A stretch of DNA of 64,000 nucleotides, taken from assembly GCA_003868215.1 (NCBI GenBank), contig QWDQ01000003.1, positions 558,001 to 622,000 of the forward strand. The letters are read 5' to 3'. Positions 10,736 to 22,722 of this stretch are shown one piece after another; the stretch's first letter is position 1, and the number at the start of each line of letters is the position of its first letter. The stretch comes from Pseudophaeomoniella oleicola (taxonomy: Eukaryota; Ascomycota; Eurotiomycetes; Phaeomoniellales; Phaeomoniellaceae). Under the pieces are notes generated by a model. The model was not told the origin of the DNA and searched no databases. It saw only the letters and a list, made by a program, of their open reading frames with translations. The position numbers were made by a program, and so were the translations under genes.

Positions 10736-12230
10736 AAGGAACTTCGCACTGGGTCAGCATCTAAATATATGCTACAAGAAAGAGACATCTGAATACAGTA
10801 CTCCCTTTCTACCTGCGGCTGGAACATCTTCCACCCCTTGATTTCGACAAAGTCTCAATGAGTCTAAAATGAGTCGGCCGAGCTCGCGGACAGCTCTCGT
10901 CTTATTGGGCGAAGTTGCCGTGACGTCGCGCCACAATCAGGACACCCTACCGTCTGGAAATCTTCTCGAGCAATTTGAAGGATGTCCTGTGGTCAATCCA
11001 ACGTGGGACGGCGCAGATGAGCTGTTTCGGGCCGATATATCGGATAGGTGTATCTGGTCTACATCGGAAGTTTAAGTCAACAGCATAGCCATGTGACGCT
11101 TGCAACTTTGATATCAGTCTTATGTTCAAGACCCACAGTCTTTGACGCATTCAATCTCCATAGTCCTCCCGGTCATTGCGTACATGACATTACGTGTACC
11201 TTCCTGGACGGACTACGGAATAGGAAAGAGGGAACTCGAAGGGGGAGAAAAGCCTAAAGCCACAAATTCTGGGGGCAAGCGTAGCGTCACGGCGAGGGTA
11301 CCACCACAACATCCCCTCACCCACCAAATAACGAATAGAAACAATCAATAACTCAGGAGAACAAAAGAGCCGGTAAATCCAGCTGCGGGTGCAATCAACC
11401 CCTTCTTTCCACCAGACATTTCATTATATACATCCCCCCCAAGATCTCCCCCCAAATCTCCTGAGACCTTCTTCAGGCACCTCGACATCTCAAAGATTAC
11501 GACAAGTTGAGGTTTTAGCAACCACAAAGGGCCGGAGGAAGGCTAAATCCATTTCGTATATCAACATGAAGCAAGGAACTAAATAAATGAGTTGATTGAA
11601 AAAGGGAAGCAATGGACTCAATTTTTGTGGGACATCATCTCCCCCCCTCACCCTCTGTCTGTACTTCATACTTTATAAGAATGGACAGACAGATAATCAT
11701 GACCATACATACGATGGATATACATTCATTCATCACAAGCAAAATATTACCCACGAATAGGGAAGCCGGAAAAGAATAAAAGAGTTCATATCAATAATAA
11801 TAAAAAACAACCTCATTCATCCTCATGTACATACAATACCAATGCAATACCAAATCCATTTCCCAAAACGCCAGACCCAGACCCAGACCCATGCCATATC
11901 CTTCCTTTCCCTTCCTTTCCAATCTAGACAAAAAACCGATTTCCCCAAAACGCCTATACAGAGGAAAAAAGAGGAGGAAGGAGCATCATCAACATTAATT
12001 GTTTTTCGTTTGTTTTTTCTTTCGTAATGCATCGGAAGCCATCTTGATCCGACAGTCGACATATTCATCCAAGCGAGCGAAGCGTGTCAGAGAGGTAGGG
12101 AAAGTCAGCCAGAGTCAGAGCCAGAGTCGTCAAATCCTATATGTCCATCTCTGTACCTTTTTTCTTTCTTCTTCTTCTTCTTCTTCTCCTCCTCCTTGTG
12201 GAAATCAGAGTCACTCACTCGCTCGCTCAC
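10736..12230. other. Intergenic, convergent 3' flanks
   Basis: Between two convergent genes. It contains several simple-sequence tracts (C-rich at 11640, CCCAGA repeats near 11875, CTT repeats at 12168-12195). No coding frame has recognisable content. Probably 3' untranslated sequence of both neighbours. Confidence 0.5.
12168..12196. repeat. CTT microsatellite
   Basis: Roughly seven CTT units passing into CTC/CCT, just past the stop of the GBD/FH3 gene; in the transcribed strand it is a GAA-rich 3' untranslated tract. Confidence 0.7.
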
Positions 12231-14822
12231 TCACAACCATCCCAAGTCATCACCTCTCGTCTTCTCCGCAGCAGCAGCAGCAGAAAGACCTCCCTTATCC
12301 TCTCCGTCAATCTTCACATCCAACTTCGGCAATGCTACCACCGGCGGTTTCCCGACTGGCTTCTTCGGTGACGGAACTCGGACCTCGCGCGGGGGACCCT
12401 CCTTGACATCTGTGACATCCCACCCGTCGTCCATGGCGGCGGTGACCCAGAATCTGAGACCGAGGTGCAGGTGGCCGTAGAATTTCTCCTTGCAGGTGCG
12501 CAGGGTCGCGCCCATGACTTTTTCGAAACCGGAATCTCTCATTTCTTGACGCAGGATGTTGCGGGAGTCTGGGGTGGGTAGGGTGGCGATCAGGCCGTTG
12601 ACGAGGTCCATATGTGTGGCGAGGTAGAGGGTTGCTTCCCACTCGACGCCTCCGACGTAAGGGGCTGCTGGGTGGGGAGGAGGAGGGGTTGGGAAATGGA
12701 GGGCTAAATAGGAAGTGGAGGAAGAGGAGGAGTTGGATGAAGCTTTGGTGTCGGAGGGTATGACGTTGAGGTGATGGAGGAAAATCCAGAAGACTTCTTT
12801 GGTGACATTGACAATTTCTTTGCACCAGATGCGATATGGACGGCGGACGTGCATCTGCGATATGAAGTCCAACGGTTGCTTGGCTTCCTCTGGTGCGGGA
12901 TCAGCGAGGTACTCTAGGATTTTACGCGCACGGGCAGTCATCTCCGGCTGAGGAAGGCTCGTGGCTGAGGACAGATGCATAAACAAGAGCGAGGTAATGG
13001 TACTGCGGGTGGAGAACTCTGCAGGACCTTTCCGTTCCGGATCGAACAGCATCGCGAGGAGAGTAGGGAAGAGTGTGTCAGCTATGGTCGTAAGGCGGGC
13101 AAGTGCCAATGACGTGGTGCAGAGCCCCTTCAGACAGAGAAGGACTTCGTGTAGAAGCGTGTCCTCATGTTCCTCGCGCCATTCAACCTTGATGATTCGA
13201 TAGAGCAATGAGACGATTTCATCCATGCCACCTTCCGCGATGAACGAGTCTGTCCAAGCGACAGATTCATTACGAAGCAGGATCCGAAGTTTGTGTACCT
13301 TGCCGATTTCGACAATTTCAGGTTTCTGAACCTCCCGCAGATAATGGATGAAATCACCGGGAGCGACGGGGCAATCCGCTCTACCCATAGGGGATGCAAT
13401 ACTTGCATACGATGTCGTCGAAGTCATCGATCGAGACGAACCAGGTCGAATTATCTCGATCGATCGAGGTCTGCTGCGGGACCGAGCCCGGCTATCATCA
13501 CCGGACTTCTGCTTCTTGGGAGCGGAATTGTCGCTTCTAGAGAGAGTGAAAGCCCTGCCGCGGGGTCTAGATCGTGACCTCTTGGATTCAAGTTGATCCT
13601 TCTCCCCTTTCCGTGGAGACTGGCTCTTTACCGGACTGCGGCTGCTGGGACGTAGCTCCTCATTCGAAGCGGATGCCGTGGAGGAACCACTTTCGACACG
13701 GTGACTTTTGATGAAATCCGCTTTGATCTTCATATCCATTGAGCGCATCTTTTCTCTCATGTTGTGCGGGATATTACGAGAATCCAGAACATTTTCAAAC
13801 GCAGCGTCGATCTCTTGTGGGCTCAATGGCGCTTTCTGCTCTGGAGTGTGTTGTTGCGAGGTGTCTTTGCTCCACGAAGTCAGGGCATTGAAAGCTTCCA
13901 TGACACGAGAGCTTCGTTTGGGGTTGACATCCTGCGACGAGTCTGTAGTATTGGATCGAGATCCCGTACTTGGACGCGGACTTTCAAAGTACCCGGACTT
14001 GGGCCTCTCTTGATCAACCTTGTAATGTGGACTGACTGGGTAATCCGCATCGACTCCTTCTTCGGTGAATATAGACGACCGAGATGACTTGTGTTGCAAA
14101 AAAGGTGGTCTTGGAGGAGCTTCTGTCAGATCTGGGGGAGCGTAACCAGCAGGACCTCCATTCTGCAGTTCTCCGTTCCCGCTGAGTCCCTTGGGTGCGT
14201 ACAGATTCATTTCTTCGGCGATCGTTCTTTCTCTTCTTTCTGGACTGGGAGCCTTTTCAGTCTGCTTCTCGGATGATTGTGTCGCAAACTGTTCCCAGAT
14301 TGGGGATCTAGTATTTTCCAACGGCGCAACTGGGCCGGCATTCTCCTTCTCTTCTCGGCTCTTTGCAGCATCTTGTTTCAACGTCTTTGCAGACTTCTTC
14401 TTCAGCAGAGCCCCGAAGCCTCTTGATGATTGTGATTTGGTAGGGCTACGATCCTCGCATGGTCCGTCTGTCGATGAGATACTACTGCTGTCGGCGCCCT
14501 TTCCCGAGATAAGAGACTTCAGAGATACCGCACTCCTTGTCTTCTTATGCATCTTTGGTCTCTCATTGTCACCTTTGAGCGGGACTCTGTATGTATTCGG
14601 CGGGCTGTTGATATGGCGTTCACCTAGTGGACGTTCTGGCGATCGCCTTGGGTCTTTGACAGGCTCTGTCTGCGATGGATCATTCTCTTTGAGTCGCCTC
14701 CCTCGCAAGATTGCCCCAACAGAGCCCGTTCTTTTGTGTTGTTTGGAGCTAGCATCTTTGACCGGAGACCGTCTGCCGCGTGGTTCGTAGGCATCCTCGA
14801 AAATATGTGTAACTGCTGCCAT
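12231..14822 (-). CDS. Formin-like GBD/FH3 protein without FH1/FH2
   Basis: 863 residues, one exon, starting at the ATG at 14822 (MAAVTHIFEDAYEPRG). The N-terminal 330 residues are basic and Ser-rich. A Rho-GTPase-binding motif follows at about 340-380 (IDAAFENVLDSRNIPHNMRE; MKIKADFIKSH), a linker rich in SR/RS, then an armadillo-type FH3 region at about 490-790 (GDFIHYLREVQKPEIVEIGK; EGGMDEIVSLLYRIIKVEW). These are the N-terminal regulatory parts of Bni1/SepA formins. The actin-nucleating FH1 and FH2 domains are absent: the frame ends with a short charged tail after the helical repeats. It may bind Rho/Cdc42 and act as a scaffold or competitor at polarity sites. That role is inference. Confidence 0.85.
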   Translation of the reverse strand: MAAVTHIFEDAYEPRGRRSPVKDASSKQHKRTGSVGAILRGRRLKENDPSQTEPVKDPRRSPERPLGERHINSPPNTYRVPLKGDNERPKMHKKTRSAVSLKSLISGKGADSSSISSTDGPCEDRSPTKSQSSRGFGALLKKKSAKTLKQDAAKSREEKENAGPVAPLENTRSPIWEQFATQSSEKQTEKAPSPERRERTIAEEMNLYAPKGLSGNGELQNGGPAGYAPPDLTEAPPRPPFLQHKSSRSSIFTEEGVDADYPVSPHYKVDQERPKSGYFESPRPSTGSRSNTTDSSQDVNPKRSSRVMEAFNALTSWSKDTSQQHTPEQKAPLSPQEIDAAFENVLDSRNIPHNMREKMRSMDMKIKADFIKSHRVESGSSTASASNEELRPSSRSPVKSQSPRKGEKDQLESKRSRSRPRGRAFTLSRSDNSAPKKQKSGDDSRARSRSRPRSIEIIRPGSSRSMTSTTSYASIASPMGRADCPVAPGDFIHYLREVQKPEIVEIGKVHKLRILLRNESVAWTDSFIAEGGMDEIVSLLYRIIKVEWREEHEDTLLHEVLLCLKGLCTTSLALARLTTIADTLFPTLLAMLFDPERKGPAEFSTRSTITSLLFMHLSSATSLPQPEMTARARKILEYLADPAPEEAKQPLDFISQMHVRRPYRIWCKEIVNVTKEVFWIFLHHLNVIPSDTKASSNSSSSSTSYLALHFPTPPPPHPAAPYVGGVEWEATLYLATHMDLVNGLIATLPTPDSRNILRQEMRDSGFEKVMGATLRTCKEKFYGHLHLGLRFWVTAAMDDGWDVTDVKEGPPREVRVPSPKKPVGKPPVVALPKLDVKIDGEDKGGLSAAAAAEKTRGDDLGWL

Positions 14823-15471
14823 GTCGACGGACGATAACGACGACCAAGTCAAGACAATAAGACAGTGAGCATGCTATACAACCCGGATAGTATCATAAGA
14901 GAAAATCACAGGTAAGTTCGAAGACATGTCCAAGCGGTCGTTGGGAACTACGTAACATTGGTGATCAATCCAATCGTCTTCCGTTCACGTTCACCGTACT
15001 ATCGAGGTAAATAGCGGGGCGTTGCCCAGCAACACAGCGCCAAGGCCAGAGCCGAGGTTGACGCTTCACTGCGTAGTTTACATAGTAGTTTCGGGCTCTA
15101 GTCGATCGGCGGAGAATCAATTATTGACTGATGGCTATTCCATCTATTCCATCTATTCTGCAGAGCCCTCAGTGTAGATCAGTGTCACTTTGGCAAGATA
15201 AGAATAGGCAGTGCTTGAATTGTTCGTTTCCTCCGAGGAGTATCAATCGGCGTCAAGAAGAGATCTTGTCTCTGAAGACAGCACCTATACAAAAACCAGC
15301 TCAGCATAACCATAGACCATACTTTTTATCATGTATGCTACCATCCTGTGCTCCGAAGCTTCCTCTGCCTCGTTGTCAGTAAATCCCTCCCTCCTTGTTG
15401 CGTGTGAGGGTGGACAGGTTTCGTCATGTCTTTTGATCCCGGCAAATGTCCTCTTCGATGCTCGCACGGTG
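14823..15471. other. Intergenic, promoter of the GBD/FH3 gene
   Basis: Holds the upstream region of the minus-strand GBD/FH3 gene and the 3' flank of the aminotransferase. No gene or repeat family recognised. Confidence 0.5.
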
Positions 15472-17138
15472 CTACTTCTTCTCCGCTACTGCTGCCCTGG
15501 CCTTCGTGATTGCTCTTTCGAATCCATCCATCCCCCGCTCCAATTGGTCCATCCGTGGCCCATAGCTAATTCTTACGAACCGATGACAAGGGCTGTCGAA
15601 CAAATCTCTTCGTTTGGAAGGGTTGAGATCGAAGAATATACCAGGAACGACAATCGTCTTCTCTTTCAAGAGGGCGTCAAATAATGACAAACCGTCCGAA
15701 AGTCCTGCTGACTCCGGAAGAGGCGGATCCAGTGTCGTGAGATCAAGCCAGATATAGAATGTTGAATCGGGGATATGCTGTCCTTGCGATGGTCGGAAAC
15801 CCATTTCCTGTAGGCGCTTCAACACATAGTCTCTCTTACTTTTGAAGTGATGCTGCAGAGATGACATCTCGCGAGTAACATTATCAGGTTCTAACAATGC
15901 TACTGTAGCTTCCTGGAAGGGTACATTAGCTCCACCATCGAGGTAGCTACCGCAACTACCAAGAGCACTGATGTATTCTTTGGGCCCCACGATCCAAGCA
16001 ATCCGCCATCCAGGGAGTCGAAAGCGTTTGGTGAGGCCGTCGATGATAAGTACATCATCTTGGTCCACATCCTCAACATTCTTGGCACCGCTTCCTGTCG
16101 CACCATCACAATTGGTTGCATATGTATAGCCAGTGTAGAATTCATCAAGAATGAGAGTCGCACGGTCGCGGCAGATGTCTTGGATCTTGGCAAGCTCCTC
16201 CTTCGCAAGCTGGCAGCCAGTGGGGTTGCGTGGATTAGATGTGAGTATCACTGAGGCGCCACGAGCTATCTCTCCCGCAATCTTGTCTGCGTGGATATGG
16301 TATTCGTCTGAAGCAGACAGAGGGACAGGGATGGCGGAGAAATTCTTGAATAAAGTGAGCATTTCATTGTAGGCGGTATAGTCGGGGATGAAGAAAGCAA
16401 GGTACGAGTTTCCCAAGACTGCTGCGATTCGTATCAAGCCTGCACGACCGCCTGGTACAATGCATACGTTCTCCCAGGTGTATTGTGATTTCTTCCCCTT
16501 GCGATGGTGCTCATTGTAAAGCTTTGCAACGGCCTCACGCAGAGGTTTTATACCAGCCGTCGGACCATACTCTCGTGCATGATTCGAAATGGGTATCGAA
16601 GTCGGCCGTGGAAAGCAGCCTTCTATGTCATCATCAACTTCAGGAGCTCCTTGCCCTAGATTGGCCCATGCCTCCGGGTGGTCGGCGAAGCCATGTTCGT
16701 TAGCTCGCTGAGTGCACCTATAACGATTTATTCATTTGTTAGCAGCTAAGCGCAGAACATTGCAATGGACATGAACAGTGATGCAAAGGCTGGCGATAAA
16801 AACGTACCAAATGACACCTGTTGAAGCTCGACTGCTGTCAAGCCCAGGATGGGGATTAAATCTTTCTCTGAATTTCCTGTGTACCTCGGACCTCTGTTCT
16901 ATATCTCAAGGAAATTTCGACGTCAGCCATGCCATTTAGTCTGAATGCCATGGCGAGCTTATCACAATCCCATGGATCGCTTGCCAAAGGAAGAAGTGGA
17001 GATGGGCTCGCGGCGGGGTTCTTTACCATTTTCTGAAGGACCTTTGCTGGTAGAGAATCTCTTGTCGTTGGAAGTTCGAGCCAAAGAATCGCTGGCCTGG
17101 GTACCCAAGGTCAAAGCTTCTCTTCTGGGGGAACTCAT
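15472..17138 (-). CDS. Class I/II PLP-dependent aminotransferase
   Basis: I read complement(join(15472..16717, 16808..16891, 16966..17138)), 500 residues, all junctions in frame. The fold-type I landmarks are present: substrate-loop ISNHAREYGPTAGIKPLREA, NPRNPTG for the PLP-binding Asn, DEFYTGY for the Asp/Tyr contacts, the Schiff-base Lys in DGLTKRFRLPGWR, and the C-terminal substrate Arg in FVRISYG. The enzyme would move an amino group between an amino acid and a 2-oxo acid; substrate cannot be told. The first 55 residues are Ser/Arg-rich and precede the conserved SEVHRKFRERFNPHPGLDSS, so they could be a targeting extension. The first intron uses a GAG acceptor in this model, so the exact N terminus is the least certain part. 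Confidence 0.85.
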
Positions 17139-17457
17139 CGCGGAATAATGGTATACAAAGTAATTAGTTGTTCGACACGCGTAACTACTTAATAGAAAGT
17201 TGGAAAAATGTAACATCAGGGAAGGTCGCTTAGAGTTGCCAACGATCATGCTTCATGCTGGTGAAACTACTGGTCATCCACCACGCAGGTTTTCAGGACT
17301 TTTCATGCTCAGAATCGTTATTTTCATAAGAAGATACATGTAATAAGTATGTACATATATAAGAAGTTCATAAATGGCTTTCTTGCTTGCAAACTCCGAG
17401 TATGCAACACCTGCCATTCATGCAAGCACCCAATGATTTGCAATAAGGCTCATAGTC
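17139..17457. other. Short intergenic gap between aminotransferase and LPMO
   Basis: Upstream region of the minus-strand aminotransferase and 3' flank of the LPMO. AT-rich, nothing else seen. Confidence 0.5.
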
Positions 17458-18693
17458 TTATGCTGCCCTCAAATCTCTGGCATGACGACGAGCCTTGGTG
17501 GAGCTGCTGGTGCTGGGAGATAGTACCTGAATGAGGATTTGCCTGAGAAGGCTGATCAATTCGGAAACAGACAAACCAGCAGTGGAAACAGTGGTGCCAC
17601 TTGAGGTCGTGACGGTAGCGGTGGGTGCAGCGGACGTCAGGACAGCCGATGGAACGTTGCTTGTGAGACTTGAAAAGGCTGCTACGACCGAGGATGCTAC
17701 GGCAGTGGCTGTAGGTCCTGCTGTGGTCGTAGAGTTCGTGAACACCTGAGCGGCAGCGGTTATCGAAGAGGCGGAAGCACTGATGGTAGGACTTGCGAAG
17801 CCCGTCAAGTTTGCTACGGACGAGCTGGCAACTGGGGTCATGGAGGCAGAGACTGCAGCAGTGGTGGTGGCGCTGCTCGCGGCAACGGTGCTCTGAGCGC
17901 CCGAACCAGCACACGTGGCAACAGCTCCGCCGGGTGCCTTGAAAGTGCTCGCCTCAAATCCGTAGTAAACATCTGGAATGTAGATGTCCGTATCATTCGC
18001 TTTGTACGCGCCAGGAAGCGAGATGGTTGGACCGCAAGTGCCGCCGGTGCCAGTAATTTTCAACTGAGCACAGCCAATGTAGAATTGGGCACCCCCAATA
18101 GTTTGGGCTCCATGGAGAGCTTCCATCTCAGATCGCAGCTGTAGGTCGGTTAGTTTGAATTCTAAGGATCGTATAAGGGGATTGTTACCAAGTATTCTCC
18201 ACTTGTCAGGCCTTTTGGCAAGTTGAATGTATACGTCATGTTTTGTGCTTGCATAATTGCATTTGCCCATGTACCATTGACGTAGTCGAGTTCGTCAATC
18301 TTGAACCAACCAGCTCCAATACCGGTTGTCATCGCAGCGTTATCGACTGGTCCGTAGAGGAAGTGAGTGATCGGGCCTGGGTGACCTGAGGAATCCCATT
18401 GAACCTCGATCTTGTCACCTTCGTTCGCGGGAATCGTTTGAACGCCCGATGGTACGTTGGAGCCGTTGACGTTGCAAGCCATGTCGTTACTGGTGACATC
18501 GGTCTATGTCTAATCAGCTTCTGTTGACAACACGGTAAGGTCACATTTCACCCACCACAGGGCTGTTTGAGGGCGGCATCCGAATTCCAACCTGGTAACC
18601 TGGTGTAACATCGTTGACCCAGAACTGGTGCCAATTCTGGTGAGCCGAAACGGCAGCAACAAGAGAAGCAGCGATGGAAGCCTTGAACAACAT
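17458..18693 (-). CDS. AA9 lytic polysaccharide monooxygenase with Ser/Thr-rich C-terminal extension
   Basis: Model complement(join(17458..18138, 18189..18503, 18556..18693)), 377 residues. A signal peptide (MLFKASIAASLVAAVSA) is followed directly by the mature N-terminal His of the copper histidine brace (HQNWHQFWVND). The second brace His is in SSGHPGPITHFLYGP, and the axial region reads GGAQFYIGCAQLKITG, with the Gln and Tyr of the family. AA9 enzymes cut cellulose or related beta-glucans oxidatively using copper and an electron donor outside the cell. After about residue 245 a Ser/Thr/Ala-rich linker of 90-100 residues ends in a short basic tail (TKARRHARDLRAA); no CBM1 Cys pattern is present. 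The tail is not hydrophobic, so a GPI anchor is unlikely. Both introns are about 50 nt and phase 0. Confidence 0.93.
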
Positions 18694-19728
18694 TTTGAAA
18701 GAATGGAACGTGGATCACAGATCACACTTTGAAAAGAGAAAGACGAAAATACTCAACACAACGAATGAATAGAAGGGCTTGCCTGATGGAACAAAAATGC
18801 ATCTTCAATGGAATGGCTGTACATGACTATTTATACCAGTAGAAAGGTATACGACAACCTTGCCCACTATACGTGATGCAAGCAAATAAAAGAAATTGTC
18901 AATCGAAACGAAACATCGCCTGGAGGACTTGAAACGCCCTTGTCCATAACACCTAACTGCTACTGAAAAGAAAGGGAGAGCCGAATGTTTCGGCATTCAT
19001 TATAAGGACGTGTCCAAACCGAGTCTTTAATATATCTGAAATGCTTGGCCCCATATTCCAACTCTCCGGTGGGTCAATATCGTGTTGTGCAGACTCTTCG
19101 ACTCCTCAGCTCTTCCCCCAACATACGGAGCACAAAGGCGCATTGATTGAAGCACTTACCTCATCCTAAGCGCATAAGCCTACAAAATGAAAACTCACCT
19201 GACCGTGAGAAGGGAAATGTAGGGTTGTTCAGGCGTGTTGGATCATAAGCAATGAAGCTGCTCGATAAAGCTGATAGGTATTTGGGAAGCAAACTCTCTA
19301 TGAAGATAGTTCGAGGCTTCAAATTTCGACTATCAACAATCATTGGAAAGCTTCCTGCCAACTAATGCAAACATGAACTACTTCACGCAGGAGAACCCGA
19401 CCTGAGAATACTTGTAACCATGATCACATCCCTTCGTAAAAACATTCCATCTTCTCCTACTCCAGTTAGATAAGATGTAAATGTCAGTTATTTTCAACGC
19501 CGATTTTGAAAGACAGCACTGGCGCCGGACCAGGCTCCGGTTCGCAGAAAGAAGTACGGATCAAACGAGTAGAGAAACGCCGACTTCCGGTATGCAGCTA
19601 TGCAACCACAAGAAAAATCAAAAACAGTCCTGCAAGCCTAGCCGGACAGATGCAGTAAGCACAGCGTCCTGAGAAATGAAGACGCCAGGCATCAGAAAGG
19701 TCTCACACAGGCCATGGCTTCCGGTCGA
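18694..19728. other. Intergenic, LPMO promoter and cdc24 3' flank
   Basis: About 1 kb upstream of the LPMO on the minus strand. No coding frame. Carbon-catabolite or cellulase-regulator sites are expected here from the family, but I did not see a convincing cluster. Confidence 0.45.
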
Positions 19729-22722
19729 TCACTGTTGCGAGATTGCCTCTCCTGAGATCGAATGGCAATACAGGAGGATTTCTCCGACTTGGCCGGCAGC
19801 AAGCCTATCGGCATGAGTTTCGCGCCAGTCAAGGAAGGCGTCATGTACCGCTTCGTCGCTATCAATGGAGATGTAGTCGCCGTCTTCATCCCGATACCGC
19901 AATCGCACAGTACCACCGGCGATTGAATGGTTTGTGAACCGAGCCAGTTTAGCATCGATTCTGTCGGTCAAGGAGCGGAATTGTATGTTGCTGGCAATGA
20001 CCAATGTAATATAGTTGTCATCAAAGCAGACCTTAGCTTTCAGCTGACTGGGCATGTACGGATCATCATCACCATTCATAGCGGGTGCTAACGATGGAGC
20101 AGTTCCACGGTCACTGACGGACACTGGAGTGGCATATCCATTCGGCGTTGCAACACGTGGGTCTCCTCGAGGGGGAAGATAAGTCGAATCGTACGTATGA
20201 TGCGTATGAATATTGGGCCGGGGTGGAAGGCCATATGTGGGTGGCGCGCCAGGCGACTGAGTGGCTGTGCGGATTGGTAAACCTGTAGGTGAGTTGCTCT
20301 GACTTCGATTGATAGGAGCAACTCTTCCAGCTACGTGAGCTGGTATCGGGGGAACGTTTGGAACATTCTCACCCGGGTGACCTGCTTGACCATTAGGATA
20401 CCTTCGGTGCTGTGATAGATTGTTGTGTATATCGGGACTGCTTGCAGACCGCATCCGAATTGGGCCCATTCCCGATTGTTGCGATGACTGCTGGGGTGGC
20501 AGAGACGGCCTTGTGGAACGGCCGTTTTGGAGATAGGGATTTCCCCCATCCTTGATACTGCGAGACATCGCAGGAGCCGTGTTACGATTGGATTCCTCTG
20601 GGTGAGACCAGGCGCTGACCGGAGTTCCAAAGCGATTATAGGATGAGAAGGCAGACTGCGAGCTTGACCGTGTTGAGGCCGTAAGAGGGGTGTGCACGTC
20701 TCGCTCGGTGTTTGGCGAGAAGTACGACGTGCCATCCCGCTCTGCCGGGGATTGTGCTCCTTGGGGTATCCTTGTGTTGATTGGTGGTAATGCTCCGTTG
20801 TCTGGCATCGGGAAGCGTGGTGGGCGGGTAGATGGCGGAGGCATGTTCGTTCCGCCCGAACCACCAGTAGTAGACCTTGACCTCAAACTTGTACTCGAAG
20901 CATTCCGGCTCATACTGAGCTCCGAGTAACCACCCACTGAGTCCCCCAGAAGGGTATCCTCCTCGTCATCTACATCTGCTTCGGCATACGGATTCGTCAT
21001 CTGAGCACCGGCCAAGAAAGTAAACTGTGAATCAGATGTAGTGTTCTGCCTCGAAGACCGACTCGCGACGATCGATCTCAGACGGTCGATCTCATTGTTC
21101 CATGTCCGCATGGTGTCCTCATTTTTAAATTTGATGACGAAGTTCTCGGTGCTATCATCACCTTTCCAGAAGATCTGAACCGTATAGTGTCCTTCACACT
21201 GTCAGCTTACACCGGAGATAGAAGACCGCCTTTTACTTACCTGGTTTAGACACCACGAGAATGTTGTTGACATTTTTGATAAAGATTCGCCCCTTGAGCT
21301 GTAGGCGAGGCTTGCTGCCCTTCGGAAGTGGAGCTGGCTTGCTGCTACCGTATTTCTTTTTGTTGGGGTTGGCATCTTTGCAGCAAAGTAGGATAGCCTC
21401 AAAGAGATAGATGTGATATTCGCGCTCATTGTCCTTCCCAGAGTCGGTTTTCTGGACGGCGAAAGTACCGAAAAGAAGCAGTTCGCCAAAAGAGTCTATC
21501 TTAAGTTTCCTCCAATCTTCGACCCGGGTAGCGACATCTTCCCGGGCAGCTTGGCGGCTGTCTCTGTCGATCGACTCATTCGCCTGATTTAAGACCCCTT
21601 GAATCACATCTATCGCACCCTGGAGGTCATTGCTCAGGTTTTCATCCTCGGTCTGCTTCATTAAATCTTTCAGCATCAAGGGGTATTTAGTGAGGCGCTG
21701 GAAAGGCTTGATGAGGAAAGAATTCAATGTAGCTTGAGTGGCCAGCATCTGTTCCATGTGCGGATTCTTTATTGCCACCTTCATCTTCTCCCAGTCTCTT
21801 TGGCATGTCGCCTCACACTTGACTTGATTCGCAATGAATGGTTCATACTGTCGGAACTGCGCGTCGTAGTGTACGAACAATTCCCCCCAGTTCTGATCAG
21901 CATCCTTCATCGAGTATTGCTGCTCTAGGCGAATGAGGAAGCGCTGTGCAAAGTCAAGAATGTTGTTGAGGTTGAGGAAGATATCGTGAATGGAGTCACC
22001 CGTGAGGGCCCCAGATTCTTCCAGATCACGCCTGAGCTGCTGTAGGTTCAACAGATGATGCACATACTGTCTTTCTGTTTCCACGAGCTCCTTCAGGATA
22101 TAATCTCGTCGGGTCATCTGCACAGGTCCCACGTCGTCCAAGCTCTCCATGCTCTGCTTTTCAGATCCCTCGGGGGTGTGCTCGAGTTTCCCCTCTTGGT
22201 CTAAAATATCCAAGACGGAATTGACGAGTTTTAACACCTGACATGATGTGTTAGCCTCCGCGTTGCGAAACTTGTAAATGTTGAGGTTACCTTCTGAAAA
22301 CCAGTCGTGTTGTCGCCGAATAAATCAGTAATAAGGAACGTCTCGGACGTGGGTATCCCCAATTGCTGCATGCAGAACTTGAGGAATTGAAAGGTATCTG
22401 CTTTTCCTGCATTGTTTGCGCCTGCTCTCCTCACATCAACATCAATCTTTTGGCCTTCGGGTTGCGCCGCATTGTAAATGGTAAGTAGAGGTTTTCCGGC
22501 TCGGAAGCATTGCCAGAGGGACGATACAGGATCGGCCCCTTCTGCTTCCTGCTCCTCCATCTCATCTATATACGATCTGAAGCCTGGCACACCAGACAGA
22601 CGCCTGCGCAGCTTCAAACATGTCTGGTAGAGAGATTCTCCCTCTCTTTGATTGATGATGTTGTTCTTATCCAGCATTGGTATGCCATCAGCGACGGACA
22701 TAACAGGTATTGGATTCTCCAT
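19729..22722 (-). CDS. cdc24: Cdc24, guanine-nucleotide exchange factor for Cdc42
   Basis: Model complement(join(19729..21191, 21241..22237, 22291..22722)), 963 residues. Domain order is that of Cdc24: an N-terminal CDC24 calponin-type region (SLYQTCLKLRRRLSGVPGF; QFLKFCMQQLGIPTSETFLI), a DH domain starting near residue 185 (RRDYILKELVETERQYVHHL; LIKPFQRLTKYPLMLKDLM), a PH domain spanning exons 2-3 (LKIDSFGELLLFGTF to NEDTMRTWNNEIDRLRS), a long Ser/Pro/Asn-rich linker, and a C-terminal PB1 domain (KAKVCFDDNYITLVIASNIQ) that in yeast binds Bem1. It loads GTP on Cdc42 to set sites of hyphal growth. The start at the ATG 22722 follows an in-frame stop. The second intron needs an AAG acceptor (GTGAAG before 21191) to stay in frame. 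Confidence 0.95.

Noticed and set aside
12307-12825. 172-codon frame on the same strand as the GBD/FH3 gene
   Set aside because: Lies in another frame inside the GBD/FH3 coding sequence and has an Arg/Pro/His shadow composition.
14191-14790. 199-codon plus-strand frame
   Set aside because: Antisense to the Ser/Lys-rich start of the GBD/FH3 gene; Phe/Ser/Leu-rich composition is the expected mirror.
20331-20864. 177-codon minus-strand frame
   Set aside because: Alternate frame within the Ser/Pro-rich linker of cdc24.
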